A stretch of DNA of 13,373 bases from Paracoccaceae bacterium (lineage in GTDB: Bacteria; Pseudomonadota; Alphaproteobacteria; Rhodobacterales; Rhodobacteraceae). Made by a program: the position numbers and the translations under genes. Numbering within the stretch: position 1 is the stretch's first letter; each line of letters opens with the position of its first letter. Where the stretch lies: contig JAFIEC010000156.1 in assembly GCA_020832725.1 (NCBI GenBank), positions 1 through 13,373 of the forward strand. The letters are read 5' to 3'. The notes under the pieces are model-generated. The model saw nothing but the letters and a program-made list of their open reading frames with translations. It had not been told where the DNA came from and made no database searches. This document shows, in pieces, positions 5,377 to 12,404 of this stretch.

Positions 5377-6818
5377 GCCGGGAACAGCGCCGACAATGCG
5401 CCGAGAACCGCCCGCGCGCCCTGCCCCAGCCCGCCCTTGGACCGGCCTGGCGCGTCCTTGGCCGACCAGCCGTAAAGATCGAGATGCGCATATCTTCCCG
5501 CACCACCGGCAAAGCGGCGCAGGAACAGCGCCGCCGTGATCGCCCCGGCCATGCCGCCCGAAGGCGCATTGTCCAGATCAGCGATCCCCGGCTCGATCAT
5601 CGGCTCATAGCCGGGCCAGAAGGGCATCCTCCAGACCGGATCGCCCAGCCGCAGGCCCGCCTCGTACAAAGCGGCGGCGGTTGCATCGTCGTCGCAAAAG
5701 AGCGCCGGCAGATCGGGCCCGAGCGCCACCCGCGCAGCCCCCGTCAGGGTGGCCATGCTGATCATCAGGTCGGGCGTTTCCTCTGCGGCCAGCGCCAACG
5801 CATCGGCCAGCACCAGACGCCCCTCGGCATCGGTGTTGTTGATCTCCACGCTCAGCCCGTTGCGGGCGCGCAGGATGTCGCCCGGGCGCATCGCAGGGGC
5901 CGAGACCGCATTCTCCACTGCGGGCACCAGCAGACGCAGGCGCAGATCAAGTCCCAGCGACATGATCACATGGGCCAGCCCCATCGCCGTGGCGGCCCCG
6001 CCCATATCCTTTTTCATCAGGCCCATGGACCCGCCCGGCTTGAGGTTCAGCCCCCCCGTATCAAAGCACACACCCTTGCCCACCAGCGTCAGGCGGGGGC
6101 CGACGCCGGAACCCCAGCGCAGGTCCAGAAGGCGCGGAGCCTGCGCGGCGGCCCGGCCCACGGCATGGACAAGCGGGAAATTCGCCTCCAGCGGCGCGTC
6201 GCCCGCGATCACCTGTGCCTCCGCCCCATGGGCGCGGGCCAGCGCAAGAAAGGCAGCCTCCAGCGCCTCGGGGCCCATGTCACTGGCGGGCGTGTTGATC
6301 AGATCGCGGGTCAGCACCTCTCCGGCCGCCATCGCCTCCAGTCGCCGCACGTCAACGCCGTCTGGTGCCACAAGCGTCGCCGTCCCCTTGCCGGAAGCGG
6401 TCCGATACCGCTCGAACCGATAGCCCGAGAGCAGCCAGCCAAGGGCCTCGCGCGCCAACTCGTCCCCCCGGGGCAGTTGTGCCAGGGGGTCATCCTCCAG
6501 ACGGTAGCACCCGGCAGGCAGGCGGGCGGCGGCGCGCGCCAGGGTGAAGCGTTCCCGTTCGCGGGCACGCGCAGAGCCCATGCCCAGAAGAACACGGCCA
6601 AGGCCTGCCTCCGGGCCGGGAATCAGGGCAACCTCGCCCGGGCCCGCGCCAAACCCGGTGGCGCGCACCCAGGCCCCTGTCGCCTCGCCCCGGCTCTCCA
6701 GCCAGGGCTCCAGCCCCTCTGGTGCCAGCAGCGTCACAGGCGTCGCCCCGCTGTCGGACGGCGCGAAACGGGGGGCGGGGCTTGCCCAGCCGAGGGGCGA
6801 AAGGGGAGTGTCCTGCAT
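5373..6818 (-). CDS. M17 leucyl aminopeptidase-family metallopeptidase
   Basis: 481 residues from ATG 6818, chosen because GGAG lies six bases upstream. An adjacent ATG at 6821 is only three bases from it, and a GTG at 6842 has no usable site. The C-terminal catalytic domain is complete: Lys248, Asp253, Asp271, Asp330 and Glu332 as two-metal ligands, with catalytic Lys260 and Arg334. The last three of these lie in the hallmark NTDAEGRL. Spacing matches E. coli PepA (270, 275, 293, 352, 354). The N-terminal domain is divergent from PepA. M17 enzymes remove N-terminal residues from peptides in the cytoplasm, usually as hexamers. It is coupled by an ATGA overlap to the NlpC/P60 gene downstream and divergent from carbonic anhydrase. 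Confidence 0.9.
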   Translation of the reverse strand: MQDTPLSPLGWASPAPRFAPSDSGATPVTLLAPEGLEPWLESRGEATGAWVRATGFGAGPGEVALIPGPEAGLGRVLLGMGSARARERERFTLARAAARLPAGCYRLEDDPLAQLPRGDELAREALGWLLSGYRFERYRTASGKGTATLVAPDGVDVRRLEAMAAGEVLTRDLINTPASDMGPEALEAAFLALARAHGAEAQVIAGDAPLEANFPLVHAVGRAAAQAPRLLDLRWGSGVGPRLTLVGKGVCFDTGGLNLKPGGSMGLMKKDMGGAATAMGLAHVIMSLGLDLRLRLLVPAVENAVSAPAMRPGDILRARNGLSVEINNTDAEGRLVLADALALAAEETPDLMISMATLTGAARVALGPDLPALFCDDDATAAALYEAGLRLGDPVWRMPFWPGYEPMIEPGIADLDNAPSGGMAGAITAALFLRRFAGGAGRYAHLDLYGWSAKDAPGRSKGGLGQGARAVLGALSALFPA

Positions 6819-6967
6819 CATCTTCTCCGTATGGCGGATCACCCTAATGCGGAACAGACAGCCTTGTCATCGGTCCTTGCGCGCCACCTGCCCGGGAATC
6901 CCCTCGCGCACAGGCCCTTGCGCTTTGCTTCCCCACGGGTTCAGGTGCGGAACGCCCGGAGACAGAG

Positions 6968-7615
6968 ATGCAATCCGCCAAGCCCCTGCCCGCCTATCTT
7001 GTAAAGCGCTATCACGGCTGGCACGCGACCGAATACGCCACCAACAAGGCCTGGTTCCATCACCTCGCCGAAGAGGGGCAGCACCCCCGGGCGATGATCG
7101 TGTCGTGCTGCGACAGCCGGGTACATGTCACCTCGATCTTCGGGGCCGACAGCGGCGAGTTCTTCATTCACCGCAACGTTGCCAATCTCGTTCCGCCCTT
7201 TTCGCCGGACGGGGACCATCACGGCACATCCGCAGCCGTGGAATACGCCGTGGAAACGTTGCATGTCGCCCATCTCATCGTGATGGGGCATTCCAATTGC
7301 GGCGGCGTGCGCGGCTGCCATGCCATGTGCGCGGGCGACGCCCCCCATCTGGAGCAGAGCACCAGCTTTGTGGGGCGGTGGATGGATATCCTGCGCCCCG
7401 CCTACAATGACGTGCGGGACCTGCCCGAGGAAGAGGCCCTGCGGGCGATGGAGAAGGCTTCGGTCGTGGTCTCGCTGAACAACCTGTTGTCCTTTCCCTT
7501 CGTGCGCATGGCGGTCGAGGGAGACAGGCTGAGCCTGCACGGGCTCTGGCACGATATCGGTAGCGGAGAGCTGGAGGCGCTGGAGGCAGACAGCGGAAAG
7601 TTTCGCCCCGTCTGA
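6968..7615 (+). CDS. Beta-class carbonic anhydrase
   Basis: 215 residues from ATG 6968, with GGAG six bases upstream. It interconverts CO2 and bicarbonate in the cytoplasm. Zinc ligands are Cys47, His108 and Cys111 (GHSNCGG), and the Asp49-Arg51 dyad lies in CCDSR. HRNVANLVPP (about 68-77) is also typical. The residue after the first zinc Cys is a second Cys (Cys48), where many family members have Ser (CSDSR). The gene is divergent from the aminopeptidase; the 125-base (from 6843) upstream spacer contains the 8-mer TGCGGAAC twice, but no convincing promoter. It converges on the deacetylase gene with six bases between the stops, so there is no room for a separate terminator. Confidence 0.92.
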   Translation: MQSAKPLPAYLVKRYHGWHATEYATNKAWFHHLAEEGQHPRAMIVSCCDSRVHVTSIFGADSGEFFIHRNVANLVPPFSPDGDHHGTSAAVEYAVETLHVAHLIVMGHSNCGGVRGCHAMCAGDAPHLEQSTSFVGRWMDILRPAYNDVRDLPEEEALRAMEKASVVVSLNNLLSFPFVRMAVEGDRLSLHGLWHDIGSGELEALEADSGKFRPV

Positions 7616-7621
7616 CGCCGC

Positions 7622-8653
7622 TCAGCCCGCCTCGAACCCGGCCAGTACACCCAGCACGTTGTCCCCGATCTCGACGACCGCATAGCCGCCTTCCATGACG
7701 AAGACGCAGCCCAGCCCCAGCGCGGCGATTCCCGCGCCCATGCGCGCGAAATCCTCGGTCCGGAGGCGAAACCGGCTGATCGGGTCACCCTCGTAGGTAT
7801 CCACCCCCAGCGAGACCACCATCACCTCCGCCCCGAAGGCGGCAATAGCCCCCCGTGCCGTGGCCAGCGCGTCGGCCCATGCGGGCCACTCGGTGCCCAG
7901 CGGCAGGGGCAGGTTCAGGTTCGCACCTTCTCCCGCTCCCGTCCCGCGTTCATCCGCATGGCCGAGGAAATAGGGAAACTCGTCGCGCGGGTCGGCATGG
8001 ATCGAGACCGTGAGCACATCTGCACGCGCCTCGAAGATGGCCTGGGTACCGTTGCCGTGGTGATAATCCACATCGAGGATGGCGACCCGGCCCGCGCCCG
8101 CCTGCAGCAATGCCTCGGCGGCAACGGCGGCATTGTTGATATAGCAATACCCTCCCGCAAAGGCGGGCCCGGCATGGTGTCCCGGCGGGCGGGCCAGCGA
8201 AAAGGCCGCACGCGCACCGCCCGCCACGATGGCAGCCGCGTCCAGCGCACAATCCTGCGCGGCCCTGACGGCCGCCCATGTTCCCGCGACGAACGGTGCC
8301 CCGCCATCAAAGCTGTAATGCCCCAGCAGGCCCTCGATGTCGCGGGGCGGCACATCGGCCCGCAGCCCCGGGCGCGGCCAGATGAAGGGAAGCGCAGGTC
8401 CGCTGTTGCCCCGTTCCAGCCACATGTCATGGGCCCGGGCCAGAAATGCCAGATAGGCGGGGTCGTGCACCCGGGCCGCGATCTTCAGGTCATGCGCGCG
8501 CGGCACGCGCACCGGCCCGAGGCCCGCCCGTCTGAGGGCTTCGAGAACGAAATCCGCACGCTCGGGCTTTTCGAAGGCAGGCAGGAACGCGCCCGCCACA
8601 AGCTCTAGATGCCCCGTATGGCCCCGGTGCAGGGGTGAATGCACGATGTCCAT
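7622..8653 (-). CDS. Histone-deacetylase-fold hydrolase, acetylpolyamine amidohydrolase type
   Basis: 343 residues from ATG 8653, with GGAGG nine bases upstream. The HDAC signature is complete: RPPGHHAG with His159-His160, DVDYHHGNGTQ with zinc ligands Asp196 and His198, Asp285 in LGVDTYEGDP as third ligand, and Tyr324 in EGGY. These positions sit one residue off those of Mycoplana ramosa acetylpolyamine amidohydrolase (158, 159, 195, 197, 284, 323). Shared stretches (FEKP/FEAP, GTW, PHFLG/PYFLG) run the whole length. The likely reaction is removal of acetyl groups from N-acetylpolyamines or similar small acetylamines in the cytoplasm, possibly letting cells use them as carbon and nitrogen source. 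Other acetylated substrates cannot be excluded. It is divergent from aroQ. Confidence 0.88.
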   Translation of the reverse strand: MDIVHSPLHRGHTGHLELVAGAFLPAFEKPERADFVLEALRRAGLGPVRVPRAHDLKIAARVHDPAYLAFLARAHDMWLERGNSGPALPFIWPRPGLRADVPPRDIEGLLGHYSFDGGAPFVAGTWAAVRAAQDCALDAAAIVAGGARAAFSLARPPGHHAGPAFAGGYCYINNAAVAAEALLQAGAGRVAILDVDYHHGNGTQAIFEARADVLTVSIHADPRDEFPYFLGHADERGTGAGEGANLNLPLPLGTEWPAWADALATARGAIAAFGAEVMVVSLGVDTYEGDPISRFRLRTEDFARMGAGIAALGLGCVFVMEGGYAVVEIGDNVLGVLAGFEAG

Positions 8654-8774
8654 GGTCAGGCACCTCCGTTCAGCGCACCCCTCCTAACGCGGCGCGGGCA
8701 GGCGCGAAAGCGGCGCGGTTGCCACGCCGGGCGGGCTGTGGTTCTGTCGGAGCTCCCTGATAGCGGATCCCAAG

Positions 8775-9218
8775 ATGTCCTTGCCTGTACTGCTTTTGAA
8801 CGGTCCGAACCTCAACCTGCTGGGCCAGCGGGAGCCGGCGCTTTACGGGGCAACGACCCTGCCCGAGATAGAGGCCGAGGCAGTAGCGCTGGGGCGCGAT
8901 CTGGGGCTGGAGGTTCGCTGCGCGCAATCCAACCACGAAGGCGCGCTGATCGATCTGGTTCAGGAGGCGCGGGGCGTGGCCCGGGCCATAATCATCAATC
9001 CCGGCGGCTACAGCCACACATCGGTGGCCCTGCTGGATGCGCTGTCTGCCTTCGAGGGACCGGTGGTGGAGGTCCATATCTCGCAGATCCACCGGCGCGA
9101 GTCGTTCCGGCACCGGTCATATGTATCACGGCGCGCGGATGCGGTGATCGCCGGATGCGGCGCGCAGGGCTATGCGCTTGCCCTGCGCCATGTCGCGCAC
9201 CTGCTGTCGGCCGGATAG
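8775..9218 (+). CDS. aroQ: Type II 3-dehydroquinate dehydratase
   Basis: 147 residues. It converts 3-dehydroquinate to 3-dehydroshikimate, the third step of the shikimate pathway, as a dodecamer in the type II family. Active-site residues sit at the same numbers as in the Mycobacterium tuberculosis enzyme: Arg19, Tyr24, Asn75, His81, His101 and Arg112. The GPNLNLLG (10-17) and INPGGYSHTS stretches are standard. EVHISQIH carries Gln where Asn is usual. ATG 8775 has only a weak GGA upstream. A possible promoter, TTGCCA at 8719 followed 17 bases later by TTCTGT, is poor at the -10. The gene converges on ptsN with four bases between the stops. Confidence 0.93.
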   Translation: MSLPVLLLNGPNLNLLGQREPALYGATTLPEIEAEAVALGRDLGLEVRCAQSNHEGALIDLVQEARGVARAIIINPGGYSHTSVALLDALSAFEGPVVEVHISQIHRRESFRHRSYVSRRADAVIAGCGAQGYALALRHVAHLLSAG

Positions 9219-9222
9219 CGGC

Positions 9223-9687
9223 TCAGGCGGCCTTGTGCGTGGCCTCGTCGGTCACGATCGCATAAAGCGCGCTGGGATTGTCCGTCGAACGCAGCTTGGC
9301 GCAGATACCGGGATCGCGCAGGGTGCGCGAGACACGGGCCAGCGCCTTGAGGTGGTCCACCCCCGACCCGGCCGGCGCGAACAGCGCAAAGACCAGATCG
9401 ACAGGCTGCCGGTCCACCGCCTCGAAATCGAGGGGTTTCTCGAGGCGCAGGAACACGCCGCAGACCCGGGTGATGCCGGACACGCGCGCATGGGGAAGGG
9501 CCACGCCCTTGCCCACCCCGGTGGGGCCCAGCGCCTCGCGCTCCTGAAGCGCGTTGAGCGCCTCGGAGGCCGACAGCCCGCAGGAGGCTGCAGCAATGTC
9601 GGAGATATCCTGAAGCAAACGCTTCTTGCTGGCGACGGAGGTCACGCAGCGCGTCCCTTCCGGGCGGAGTATGTCGGAAATTTGCAT
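9223..9687 (-). CDS. ptsN: Nitrogen-regulatory PTS component EIIA(Ntr)
   Basis: 154 residues, single EIIA domain. The phosphorylated residue is His66 in GVALPHARV. PtsN is the last acceptor of the PtsP-NPr-PtsN phosphorelay. It does not move sugar but controls partner proteins, such as potassium transport and metabolic regulators, according to its phosphorylation state. The start ATG 9687 has GAGGAG nine bases upstream. It follows hpf on the same strand after 68 bases that contain a strong GC hairpin. It is the last gene of the kdsD-lptCAB-hpf-ptsN run and converges on aroQ. Confidence 0.93.
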   Translation of the reverse strand: MQISDILRPEGTRCVTSVASKKRLLQDISDIAAASCGLSASEALNALQEREALGPTGVGKGVALPHARVSGITRVCGVFLRLEKPLDFEAVDRQPVDLVFALFAPAGSGVDHLKALARVSRTLRDPGICAKLRSTDNPSALYAIVTDEATHKAA

Positions 9688-9709
9688 CGCGACAGGCTCC
9701 TCGGAGAGA

Positions 9710-9730
9710 GCCGGGGCGGGGAGCCCCGGC
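9710..9730 (-). promoter_or_regulatory. GC hairpin between hpf and ptsN
   Basis: GCCGGGGC (9710-9717), a 5-base loop, and GCCCCGGC (9723-9730) form a perfect 8-bp stem in the 68-base spacer, nine bases before the ptsN ribosome-binding site. On the minus transcript the bases after it are TCTCTCC, not a U-run. It may attenuate read-through from hpf or mark a processing site. Confidence 0.4.
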
Positions 9731-9755
9731 GGTTTCAGGGAATTGCTGCAGCCGT

Positions 9756-10340
9756 CTAACCCATATTGGCGGGGTCGATCCAGCCGATATTTCCATCGGG
9801 CCTGCGGTAGACCACGTTGATGCGATCCTGACCCTCGTTGCGGAACACCACCAGCGGTGCCTCGGCAAGTTCCATCTGCATCACGGCCTCGCCCACGGAC
9901 AGCGAGGGGATCTTGTGCTCCATCTCTGCGATGATGATGGGCTGCAGCCCGTCCTCGGCGCCTGTGGGATCACCTTCGTCCTCGTCGGCAACGCGCAGGA
10001 TATAGGAAGAGCCGCCAAAGCTCGCCACTGGCTGGGTACGTTCGCGGTGATGGTTCTTCAGCCGGCGCTTGTAGCGGCGCAGCTGCTTTTCCATCTTGTC
10101 GGCGCATTTCCCGAAGGCGGCATAGATCTCGGTCGCCCGGGCAGTGGCCTGGCTGGTCAGGCCGGTCGAGAGGTGGATCACGGCCTCGCAGACGTATTCG
10201 TGGGCATCGCGGGAGAACACGACAATCGCCTCGGTCGGCCGCTCGGCATATTTCGCCACGACCTCGCCCAGCCCTGACACGACATGCTGGCGCAGGGCAT
10301 CCCCGATCTCGATGTGCTTGCCGCTGACCTGATACCTCAT
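9756..10340 (-). CDS. hpf: Ribosome hibernation promoting factor, long form
   Basis: 194 residues from ATG 10340, with AAGGAG five bases upstream. The N-terminal S30AE domain (about 1-100) opens with MRYQVSGKHIEIGDALR and ends in the basic stretch KQLRRYKRRLKNHH, which contacts rRNA. A variable linker leads to the C-terminal dimerisation domain (about 130-190) with VGEAVMQMEL, PLVVFRNE and NVVYRRPDGNIGWI. The long form alone pairs 70S ribosomes into 100S dimers, unlike short E. coli HPF, which works with RMF. It sits between lptB and ptsN. A 142-base spacer before it may carry its own promoter, so stationary-phase control apart from the lpt genes is plausible. Confidence 0.92.
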   Translation of the reverse strand: MRYQVSGKHIEIGDALRQHVVSGLGEVVAKYAERPTEAIVVFSRDAHEYVCEAVIHLSTGLTSQATARATEIYAAFGKCADKMEKQLRRYKRRLKNHHRERTQPVASFGGSSYILRVADEDEGDPTGAEDGLQPIIIAEMEHKIPSLSVGEAVMQMELAEAPLVVFRNEGQDRINVVYRRPDGNIGWIDPANMG

Positions 10341-10427
10341 GCTGTCTCCTTGCTTTCAGACGCGCCCGGGGGCGCGGGGCGATGACACGGGGAGCGTACC
10401 CCGCGCCGCGGGCCCGGGCGCGTACCC

Positions 10428-10441
10428 GGACCTGCAGGTCC
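10428..10441. promoter_or_regulatory. Perfect 14-base palindrome upstream of hpf
   Basis: GGACCTGCAGGTCC is fully self-complementary. It sits directly downstream of the candidate -10 box of hpf, where transcription would begin, so it is well placed for an operator. No regulator is known to me for this site. The adjoining spacer is very GC-rich and also has GCGTACC twice (10394 and 10420). Confidence 0.35.
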
Positions 10442-10471
10442 ATTTGGCGTCAGCGGTGCCTCGGGTGTCAA
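10442..10471 (-). promoter_or_regulatory. Possible sigma-70-like promoter of hpf
   Basis: On the minus strand a perfect TTGACA (10471-10466) is followed after 18 bases by CCAAAT (10447-10442), which matches the -10 consensus at only three of six positions. It lies between the lptB stop and the hpf start and would give a leader of roughly 95 bases. The -35 is strong and the -10 weak, so the call is tentative. Confidence 0.35.
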
Positions 10472-10482
10472 TGGCAGGCCGA

Positions 10483-11262
10483 TCAGTTCATGCTGAAGGA
10501 CTTGCCCAGATAGACCTGACGCACACCCTCATCGCGCACCACATCGGCGGGGGTACCCGACATCAGGACATGCCCCTCGTGCAGGATATAGGCCCGATCG
10601 ATGATCCCGAGCGTCTCGCGCACGTTGTGGTCCGTCACCAGCACACCGATGCCGCGTGTCTTGAGCTGGCCCACCAGCGCGCGGATCTCTCCGACCGCAA
10701 TCGGATCGACGCCCGCGAACGGCTCGTCCAGCAGCACATAGCGCGGATCGGCGGCCAGGCAGCGCGCGATCTCCACCCGGCGCCGCTCGCCGCCCGAAAG
10801 CGCCAGCGCCTGTGCGCGCCGCAGATGGCCGATGGAGAATTCGGCCAGCAGCGCGTCAAGCCGCTCCTGCCGGGCATGCCGTCCCGACACATGCAGCTCC
10901 AGCACCGCCATGATGTTGTCTTCCACCGACAGGCCGCGAAAGATCGACATCTCCTGTGGCAGATAGCCCATGCCCAACCGGGCCCGGCGATACATCGGCA
11001 TGGTCGTCACATCCTGCCCGTCCAGATGGACAGAGCCGGTATCGGGCGCGATCAGCCCCGCGATGGAATAGAAACAGGTGGTCTTGCCTGCCCCGTTGGG
11101 GCCCAGCAGGGCCACGGCCTCGCCCCGCGCCAACTCCAGGCTCACATCGCGGATGATGGGGCGGCGGCGAAAGCTCTTGCCGATATTGCGCACCTGCAGC
11201 CCCTCGCCCCGGGCCGCGATATGCAGCGCCGGCCGGCCGCTGGCAGGCCGCCCATCCGTCAT
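10483..11262 (-). CDS. lptB: LPS export ABC transporter ATPase LptB
   Basis: 259 residues. It is the ATPase of the LptB2FGC complex, which extracts LPS from the inner membrane and pushes it onto the LptA bridge. All ABC motifs are present: Walker A GPNGAGKTT (54-62), Q-loop Gln103, signature LSGGE (155-159), Walker B ending in Asp179-Glu180, and switch His212. The match to LptB is supported by LPQEMSIFRGLSV and by the end GVRQVYLGKSFSMN. The first 20 residues form a short extension beyond E. coli LptB. Its ATG overlaps the lptA TGA by four bases. lptF and lptG are not in this window, as is usual. Confidence 0.95.
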   Translation of the reverse strand: MTDGRPASGRPALHIAARGEGLQVRNIGKSFRRRPIIRDVSLELARGEAVALLGPNGAGKTTCFYSIAGLIAPDTGSVHLDGQDVTTMPMYRRARLGMGYLPQEMSIFRGLSVEDNIMAVLELHVSGRHARQERLDALLAEFSIGHLRRAQALALSGGERRRVEIARCLAADPRYVLLDEPFAGVDPIAVGEIRALVGQLKTRGIGVLVTDHNVRETLGIIDRAYILHEGHVLMSGTPADVVRDEGVRQVYLGKSFSMN

Positions 11263-11783
11263 TCGGCGGCCCCCGGCAGAAGGGTGCGGACACGGCCCTC
11301 CATCCGGCCGGACCCTGTCGGCAGATCGAGGGTCAGCCGGTCGCCGGCAAGGGTGGATCCCTCCTCGACCAGAAGCACGTTGCCGGTCATCACCACCACA
11401 CCCGTGGCAAGGGTATAGACCGCGCTGTCCGCCTCGGCCGCAGCCCCCCCTTCCCCCGAGACGAAGACCACGCCGCCTTCGGCCAGCACTTCCTCCAACC
11501 GATCCCGGCGCCCGTCCTCGCCGCCATAGAGCGCAAGCAGACGCTCGGCGCTCAGCCGCACCTCGCCCTGCACCAGAAGCACCTCACCGGTGAATTCCAC
11601 CCGTCCCGCCTCGCGGTCGAGTTCCAGATTGTCGGAGGTGATCTCCACCGGCGCACCCGCGTCACGCTGCATCGCACCAAAGGTGATCGCAGCCCCCTGT
11701 GCCGCCATCGCGGATGGAAGCGCTGCCAGAAGCACCGCAGCGAGGGCATGGCGGAGGGAGAAAAGCACGGGCGGATGCCTCAT
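11259..11783 (-). CDS. lptA: LPS transport periplasmic protein LptA
   Basis: 174 residues. A Sec signal peptide has a hydrophobic core at about 12-22 and a likely cut after AMA (residue 27). The mature part is one OstA/LptA domain, a beta-jellyroll that stacks end to end to bridge the periplasm. Repeated strand patterns include ITSDNLELD, VEFTGEVLLVQGEVRLSAERL and MTGNVLLVEEGSTLAGDRLTLDL-like stretches. It overlaps both lptC and lptB by four bases (ATGA), so the three are translated as one coupled set. The region about residues 90-117 is glycine- and acid-rich, an insertion between strands. Confidence 0.88.
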   Translation of the reverse strand: MRHPPVLFSLRHALAAVLLAALPSAMAAQGAAITFGAMQRDAGAPVEITSDNLELDREAGRVEFTGEVLLVQGEVRLSAERLLALYGGEDGRRDRLEEVLAEGGVVFVSGEGGAAAEADSAVYTLATGVVVMTGNVLLVEEGSTLAGDRLTLDLPTGSGRMEGRVRTLLPGAAE

Positions 11784-12400
11784 TCAGGAAAACCGTTTCC
11801 GGGCTCGTATATCAGCTTCACCCCCCCGGTGAAAACCAGAAGCTGCGCACCCCGCCCCTCGTCGGCTAGACGCACCTCCATGCCACCCGCGCTGAGCCGA
11901 CCTTCGGGGCCGTCCACCTCCACCGCACCGGTACTGACAAGTTCCAGACGGTCCAGAGCCGCAGAAAGCCCCGATGTGACCAGACGGTGCCCGGTCTCGC
12001 TATGCAGCACCACACCACCGCCCAGCTCCGCCCGCTCTGCGCCTGCCTCGATCATGGCCTCCGCCGCCTCCAGCTCCAGCCGCTGCCCACCCCGGCCCAG
12101 CACCACGCCCGAGAGGCCGAAGGCGCGGAAGGCACCGGTCTCGGCATCGAGGGGCCTTGCCTCTTCGGCGCGCAACTCGATGGCGGTGCCATCCTCGGCC
12201 ACAAGCGAGATCCGCGGCTGCGCGATGCGTTCATCGCGAAGCATCTCGGCCCGATCCGCGGGGCTGAACACCTCGTTGCGCAGCGGGTCGCCGGTGCGGG
12301 GGAACAGGAACAGGCTCGACAGCAGGCCAAGCGCCAGCAGCGGCAGGACGATGCGCGACCAGGCGACAAGACGGGCGTAGATGTCGGCGGGCAGCGCCAC
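11780..12400 (-). CDS. lptC: LPS export inner-membrane protein LptC
   Basis: 206 residues from GTG 12400, four bases after the kdsD stop. The frame stays open upstream to 12532, but that part overlaps kdsD and reads as out-of-frame sequence. One N-terminal membrane helix (about 11-33, rich in Leu) anchors a periplasmic OstA-like domain. LptC receives LPS from LptB2FG and hands it to LptA. FPRTGDP follows the helix, and MEVRLADEG and LVFTGGVKLIYEP lie near the C-terminus, as in alphaproteobacterial LptC. The ribosome-binding signal before GTG is weak (AGGG at a short distance), so coupling to kdsD termination may drive initiation. Sequence alone would leave this poorly conserved family doubtful; the neighbours settle it. 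Confidence 0.85.
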   Translation of the reverse strand: MALPADIYARLVAWSRIVLPLLALGLLSSLFLFPRTGDPLRNEVFSPADRAEMLRDERIAQPRISLVAEDGTAIELRAEEARPLDAETGAFRAFGLSGVVLGRGGQRLELEAAEAMIEAGAERAELGGGVVLHSETGHRLVTSGLSAALDRLELVSTGAVEVDGPEGRLSAGGMEVRLADEGRGAQLLVFTGGVKLIYEPGNGFPE

Positions 12401-12404
12401 CGCC

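Noticed and set aside
6843..6967. Divergent promoters between the aminopeptidase and carbonic anhydrase genes
   Set aside because: ATGACA on the minus strand (6870-6865) is a fair -35, but no matching -10 follows at normal spacing. The plus strand gives only weak boxes, although promoters must exist nearby.
5484..7004. 506-codon plus-strand open frame opposite the aminopeptidase
   Set aside because: It is antisense to the M17 gene with all metal ligands in place; the composition is that of a GC shadow frame.
10339..11418. 359-codon plus-strand open frame opposite lptB
   Set aside because: It is antisense to lptB and lptA, which carry clear motifs and 4-base overlaps.
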